Shown here one piece after another: positions 39,402 through 42,010 of a stretch of DNA of 42,010 nucleotides. Source of the stretch: Faecousia sp. (lineage in GTDB: Bacteria > Bacillota > Clostridia > Oscillospirales > Oscillospiraceae). Under the pieces are notes generated by a model. That model was not told the origin of the DNA. It did not search any database and saw nothing but the letters and a program-made list of their open reading frames with translations. Location of the stretch: NCBI GenBank assembly GCA_029257715.1, contig JARIAT010000037.1:1-42010 (forward strand), written 5' to 3'. The translations under genes and the position numbers were made by a program. Position 1 is the stretch's first letter. Every line of letters begins with the position of its first letter.

Positions 39402-39428
39402 TGTAAATGATAATCATTCACATTTACA
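39402..39428. promoter_or_regulatory. Fur/PerR-type operator
   Basis: AATGATAATCATT (39406-39418) equals the middle 13 bases of the Fur box consensus. An outer inverted repeat TGTAAATG/CATTTACA (39402-39409, 39421-39428) surrounds it. The position just after the -10 fits autorepression. Confidence 0.7.
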
Positions 39429-39451
39429 GCGAACCAAATAGAAATGAGTGT

Positions 39452-39859
39452 ATGTCTATGGAAAGAACCGGAAAACATTTCCGCAAGCGAGATGCGATTC
39501 TTGATTTTCTGCGCCATTCGGACCAACACCCTTCCGCTGAAACGATTTATGCCCAGCTGAAAACCGAAATTCCCGACCTGTCTCTTGCGACTGTTTATCG
39601 AAATCTTGCCCTGTTTAAACAGCAAGGCTTGATTCAGAGTCTTGGTAATGTCAACGGTGTGGAACGGTTCGACGGTACAGTCAAGCCCCACGTTCACTTT
39701 GTATGCAGCCACTGCGGCACTATCATGGATCTCAAACAGCTCAATGTTCCGGAGCTGCTGTGTCAGAGAGCCGCCGGTGAAGCCGAAGGTATTGTGGATC
39801 AATGTATGCTGACATTTTTCGGTGTCTGCCGGGAATGTCGAAAAAATACCCTATCTTAA
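39452..39859 (+). CDS. Fur-superfamily regulator, probably PerR (peroxide sensor)
   Basis: The 135-residue metalloregulator has a winged helix (about 10-75: HPSAETIYAQL, LSLATVYRNLALFKQQGLI). The zinc site is Cys85/Cys88 and Cys126/Cys129. Residues matching the PerR iron site are all present (His26, Asp74 in RFDG, His80, His82, Asp93). Asp rather than Glu at position 74 favours PerR over Fur. Rubredoxin and rubrerythrin genes follow at once, the classical PerR targets in Clostridia. ATG 39452 is chosen, though the ribosome site is weak; ATG 39458 is an alternative. Confidence 0.86.
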   Translation: MSMERTGKHFRKRDAILDFLRHSDQHPSAETIYAQLKTEIPDLSLATVYRNLALFKQQGLIQSLGNVNGVERFDGTVKPHVHFVCSHCGTIMDLKQLNVPELLCQRAAGEAEGIVDQCMLTFFGVCRECRKNTLS

Positions 39860-39878
39860 CCCAAGGAGATGATTACGA

Positions 39879-39998
39879 ATGAAAAAATTTATTTGCACCG
39901 TCTGCGGTTATATCTACGAAGGCGATGAGCTTCCCGAGGATTTCATCTGCCCCCTGTGCAACCTTGGCACCGACGTGTTTGAAGAGGTCACTGAGTAA
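39879..39998 (+). CDS. Minimal rubredoxin-like protein, 39 residues
   Basis: The product has [15 protein letters not shown] and ICPLCNLG, that is CxxCG with its partner CPLCN, enough for one Fe(Cys)4 site. At 39 residues it is shorter than normal rubredoxin (about 52) and closely resembles the N-terminal rubredoxin domain of the reverse rubrerythrin encoded next. The start at 39879 has CAAGGAG eight bases upstream and it follows the regulator gene by 19 bases. It probably carries electrons for peroxide reduction. Confidence 0.85.
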   Translation: MKKFICTVCGYIYEGDELPEDFICPLCNLGTDVFEEVTE

Positions 39999-40173
39999 TT
40001 TCTGAAATATGCGGATGGTCCGTCCAGACTTCCGCTGATCCGGCAGAGTCGATTGTCCATATGATTCTGCTGCCATATCGGAACCGGCTCTGCTGCCGAT
40101 TCCACCCAATAAGTTAATGAAAATAATGGTTCTAAGCCCGAACCGAACAATGTAATTTTAGGAGGATAATTCT

Positions 40174-40767
40174 ATGAAGAAGTTTGTTTGCCCCGTTTGT
40201 GGTTATGTCTACGAAGGCGAGTCCATTCCCGAAGGTTTCGTCTGCCCCGTTTGTAAGGTCCCCGGCTCCAAGTTCACCGAGATGAAGGCTGATGCAAAGC
40301 TGGCTGCTGAGCATGACTACGGCGTTTACGCAAAGACCGTTAAGAACAACCCCGATATCTCCGAGGAAGACAAGAAGTTCATCTTCGACCAGCTGATGGC
40401 AAACTTCAACGGCGAGTGCTCCGAGGTCGGTATGTACCTGTGCATGGCTCGTATCGCTCATCGTGAGGGCTATCCCGAGATCGGCCTGTACTGGGAGAAG
40501 GCAGCTTTTGAAGAGGCTGAGCATGCTGCAAAGTTCGCAGAGATGCTGGGCGCTGATCTGGAGCCCAACATGACCGACTCCACCAAGAAGAACCTGGCAT
40601 GGAGAGTTGACTGCGAGTTCGGCGCAACCCAGGGCAAGTTCGATCTGGCTCTGTGCGCTAAGAAGAACGGCCTCGACGCAATCCACGACACCGTTCACGA
40701 GATGGCTCGTGACGAGGCTCGCCACGGCAAGGCATTCAAGGGTCTGCTGGAGCGTTACTTCAAGTAA
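40174..40767 (+). CDS. Reverse rubrerythrin (rubredoxin domain N-terminal)
   Basis: The 197-residue protein has an N-terminal rubredoxin domain ([10 protein letters not shown]...CPVCKVPG, about 1-35) joined to a ferritin-like diiron domain (about 50-197). The diiron domain has Glu and His ligands in [31 protein letters not shown] and [13 protein letters not shown]. This order is the reverse of ordinary rubrerythrin and is typical of Clostridia, where it reduces hydrogen peroxide and oxygen. ATG 40174 has TAGGAGG upstream. It lies downstream of the rubredoxin gene in the same direction; the 175-base gap shows no clear promoter. Confidence 0.94.
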   Translation: MKKFVCPVCGYVYEGESIPEGFVCPVCKVPGSKFTEMKADAKLAAEHDYGVYAKTVKNNPDISEEDKKFIFDQLMANFNGECSEVGMYLCMARIAHREGYPEIGLYWEKAAFEEAEHAAKFAEMLGADLEPNMTDSTKKNLAWRVDCEFGATQGKFDLALCAKKNGLDAIHDTVHEMARDEARHGKAFKGLLERYFK

Positions 40768-40803
40768 GATTTCTCCCTTTGGGAATTTTAGTGAACTGAA
40801 TCT

Positions 40804-40838
40804 AAAAGGTGCAGAGTTTCCTCTGCACCTTTTTTCTA
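40804..40838 (+). terminator. Terminator of rubrerythrin
   Basis: AAAAGGTGCAGAG (40804-40816) pairs perfectly with 40821-40833 around TTTC, followed by a T-run. Confidence 0.92.
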
Positions 40839-41133
40839 TGCTTTTATACTATTATATATAGTATAGACCAAACTGCCTTAGAAATATACCTCATTGCCTT
40901 GCGCCTTGTTTTCCCTTTTCATCGCTATTTCATCTCCAAAAACGATTCCTGAAAAAATTCGTTTTTGTTCATTTTCCGATGGTTTTATTTTATATTTTTC
41001 CATTTACTTCCAAACATTTCATTGTTCGTTGCTACTTTACACAAAACCGAGTGTCCTTTTTTAGAGGGTTTTTCTAATAATTTAAAATCTCATGTAATAG
41101 TTACTAAATTTTTACTTTTTTAGCAAAATTTAC
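40839..41133. other. AT-rich spacer with no gene
   Basis: No convincing frame, tRNA or repeat is seen in this stretch of the 543-base gap 40768-41310. It leads into the promoter at 41134. Confidence 0.6.
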
Positions 41134-41162
41134 TTGAAAATACACTGATAACATGCTATATT
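41134..41162 (+). promoter_or_regulatory. SigA promoter of the repeat-protein gene
   Basis: -35 TTGAAA (41134-41139) and -10 TATATT (41157-41162) have a 17-base spacer. The resulting leader is about 140 bases. Confidence 0.75.
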
Positions 41163-41169
41163 CCATGTA

Positions 41170-41300
41170 GTAGAGGTGTGTCAAATTCTAACCTGATGGC
41201 AGACCTCTTAGTGTGCGCCGAAAACATATTTTGTTGGAGGTCGGACAAGTATTTTTCGTACGACGCACACGAAAAATTTCATTAAACCAATAAAAAGGAG
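41170..41300 (+). other. Structured 5' leader of the repeat-protein gene
   Basis: Two inverted repeats can form, AGAGGT/ACCTCT (41172-41177, 41203-41208) and GTGTGCG/CGCACAC (41211-41217, 41264-41270). I see no known riboswitch consensus. A stabilising 5' structure or a regulatory RNA is possible. Confidence 0.4.
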
Positions 41301-41310
41301 GACATTGAAA

Positions 41311-42010
41311 TTGTCTAGATTTAAGCGGCATATCTGCCTGCTGCTTAGCGTCGTTATGATTGCGAGTCTGATGTTTTCCATCACCGCTTTCGCAACGGAC
41401 GATGCTAAGGACACCAGCAAACCCCTGACTGAAGAAGCACCCGCTCCCGCAAACAAGAACATCGACATCAAGTTCATGGCCGGCTCTAAGCTGGTTCACA
41501 CCGCTCACGTCACCGTCGCTGAGGGTGAGGAGCTGACCCTGGATCCTGCTGCTCTGACTGTTCTGCTGCAGAATCCTGCCTATGAGCTGATCGACCAGAA
41601 TGCTTCCGTTACCGTTAAGTACGAGCATTCTGAGGTTCGCGTCGCTGTTAAGGCTGTTGAGGAAGCTCCCGCTCCCGCAAACAAGAACATCGACATCAAG
41701 TTCATGGCTGGCTCTGAGCTGGTTCACACCGCTCATGTCACCCTCGCTGAGGGCGAAGTCCTGACCCTGGATCCTGCTGCTCTGACTGTTCTGCTGCAGA
41801 ATCCTGCCTACGAGCTGATCGACCAGAAGGCTTCCGTTACTATTAAGTACGAGCACTCCGAGGTTCGCGTCGCTGTTAAGGCTGTTGAGGATTCTTCCGC
41901 AAACAAGACCGTCGTTGTCAACTACGTTACCGAGAAGGGCGAGAACGTCCTGACCTCCAGCATCGTTGTCTCCAAGGATGCTACCTCCGTTAACACCGGC
42001 CTCCTCAAGG
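41311..42010 (+). CDS. Secreted repeat-domain surface protein, C-terminus beyond window
   Basis: The visible 233 residues have a signal peptide (MSRFKRHICLLLSVVMIASLMFSITAFA, cut after AFA), a short linker, then two nearly identical 76-residue repeats beginning EAPAPANKNIDIKFMAGS. A diverged third unit (KTVVVNYVTEKGENVL) follows, cut by the edge. Each unit contains VTVAEGEELTLDPAALTVLL and EHSEVRVAVKAVE, a beta-rich MucBP-like pattern, so surface exposure and adhesion are plausible. TTG 41311 follows AAGGAGG by nine bases; a TTG at 41305 is too close. Cell wall anchoring cannot be seen. Confidence 0.8.
   Translation, partial: MSRFKRHICLLLSVVMIASLMFSITAFATDDAKDTSKPLTEEAPAPANKNIDIKFMAGSKLVHTAHVTVAEGEELTLDPAALTVLLQNPAYELIDQNASVTVKYEHSEVRVAVKAVEEAPAPANKNIDIKFMAGSELVHTAHVTLAEGEVLTLDPAALTVLLQNPAYELIDQKASVTIKYEHSEVRVAVKAVEDSSANKTVVVNYVTEKGENVLTSSIVVSKDATSVNTGLLK
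41434..41889 (+). repeat. Two tandem 228-base coding repeats
   Basis: Units at 41434-41661 and 41662-41889 differ at about 15 of 228 bases by my count (around 93 percent identical). Several differences are synonymous, so the protein repeat is under constraint or recently duplicated. Confidence 0.9.

Noticed and set aside
41188-41856. 222-codon minus-strand frame at the right end
   Set aside because: It is the shadow of the tandem coding repeats on the plus strand, which have a signal peptide, ribosome site and promoter.

Overview
The window looks like a chromosomal segment of an anaerobic, spore-forming Gram-positive bacterium of the class Clostridia, most likely Oscillospiraceae/Ruminococcaceae. 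The evidence is a moderate GC content with AT-rich intergenic spacers, purine-rich Shine-Dalgarno sites (AAGGAGG type), many consensus SigA promoters with 17-base spacers, and sporulation genes (spoIVB, a pdaA-type deacetylase). Oxygen defence by rubredoxin and a reverse rubrerythrin, and an NfnAB-type ferredoxin-linked transhydrogenase, point the same way. The species call is inference. Three parS sites around parAB and a RemB-type gene suggest that the middle of the window lies fairly near the replication origin.

Layout. 1-5.2 kb: release factor 3 (cut by the left edge, with a start-stop element in its leader), an NfeD/SPFH membrane pair, then an rRNA methyltransferase and a lipid kinase. 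5.3-8.9 kb: a response regulator, histidine kinase and HtrA protease operon. 9.2-12.1 kb: uppP, an aldose epimerase and a sugar nucleotidyltransferase, ending in a multi-hairpin segment. 12.2-13.7 kb: an XRE regulator with SHOCT-like repeats and two small partners. 13.8-19.1 kb: a PfkB kinase, a lipoprotein, an LD-carboxypeptidase with a small membrane protein, a GNAT enzyme and spoIVB. 19.3-19.7 kb: tRNA-Gly, tRNA-Arg and tRNA-His in one unit. 19.7-21.9 kb: lspA, an RluD-type enzyme and a HAD phosphatase. 22.0-24.9 kb: a tiny Cys-rich protein and a DUF1836-hflK-hflC operon.

25-31.5 kb: a hexapeptide-repeat protein, glmM, a zinc-ribbon membrane protein, two parS sites, parA, parB, a coiled-coil membrane protein and serS. 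31.5-34.2 kb: a long intergenic region and nfnAB. 34.3-36.3 kb: a third parS, pdaA and a YwaF-type membrane protein. 36.3-39.3 kb: an orphan MinD-like ATPase, mgsA, hisS and remB. 39.4-40.8 kb: a PerR/Fur regulator, a 39-residue rubredoxin and reverse rubrerythrin. 41.3 kb to the end: the start of a secreted repeat protein with a long structured leader.

Most of the window is core housekeeping. The less ordinary parts are the AUG-UAG element in the RF3 leader, a dispersed hairpin repeat shared by two unrelated intergenic regions, the XRE/SHOCT cassette with its repeated operator-like sites, the DUF1836-HflKC operon, the orphan MinD, the parAB-linked membrane protein, and the repeat protein at the right end. 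I see no CRISPR array, phage, transposase or rRNA gene.
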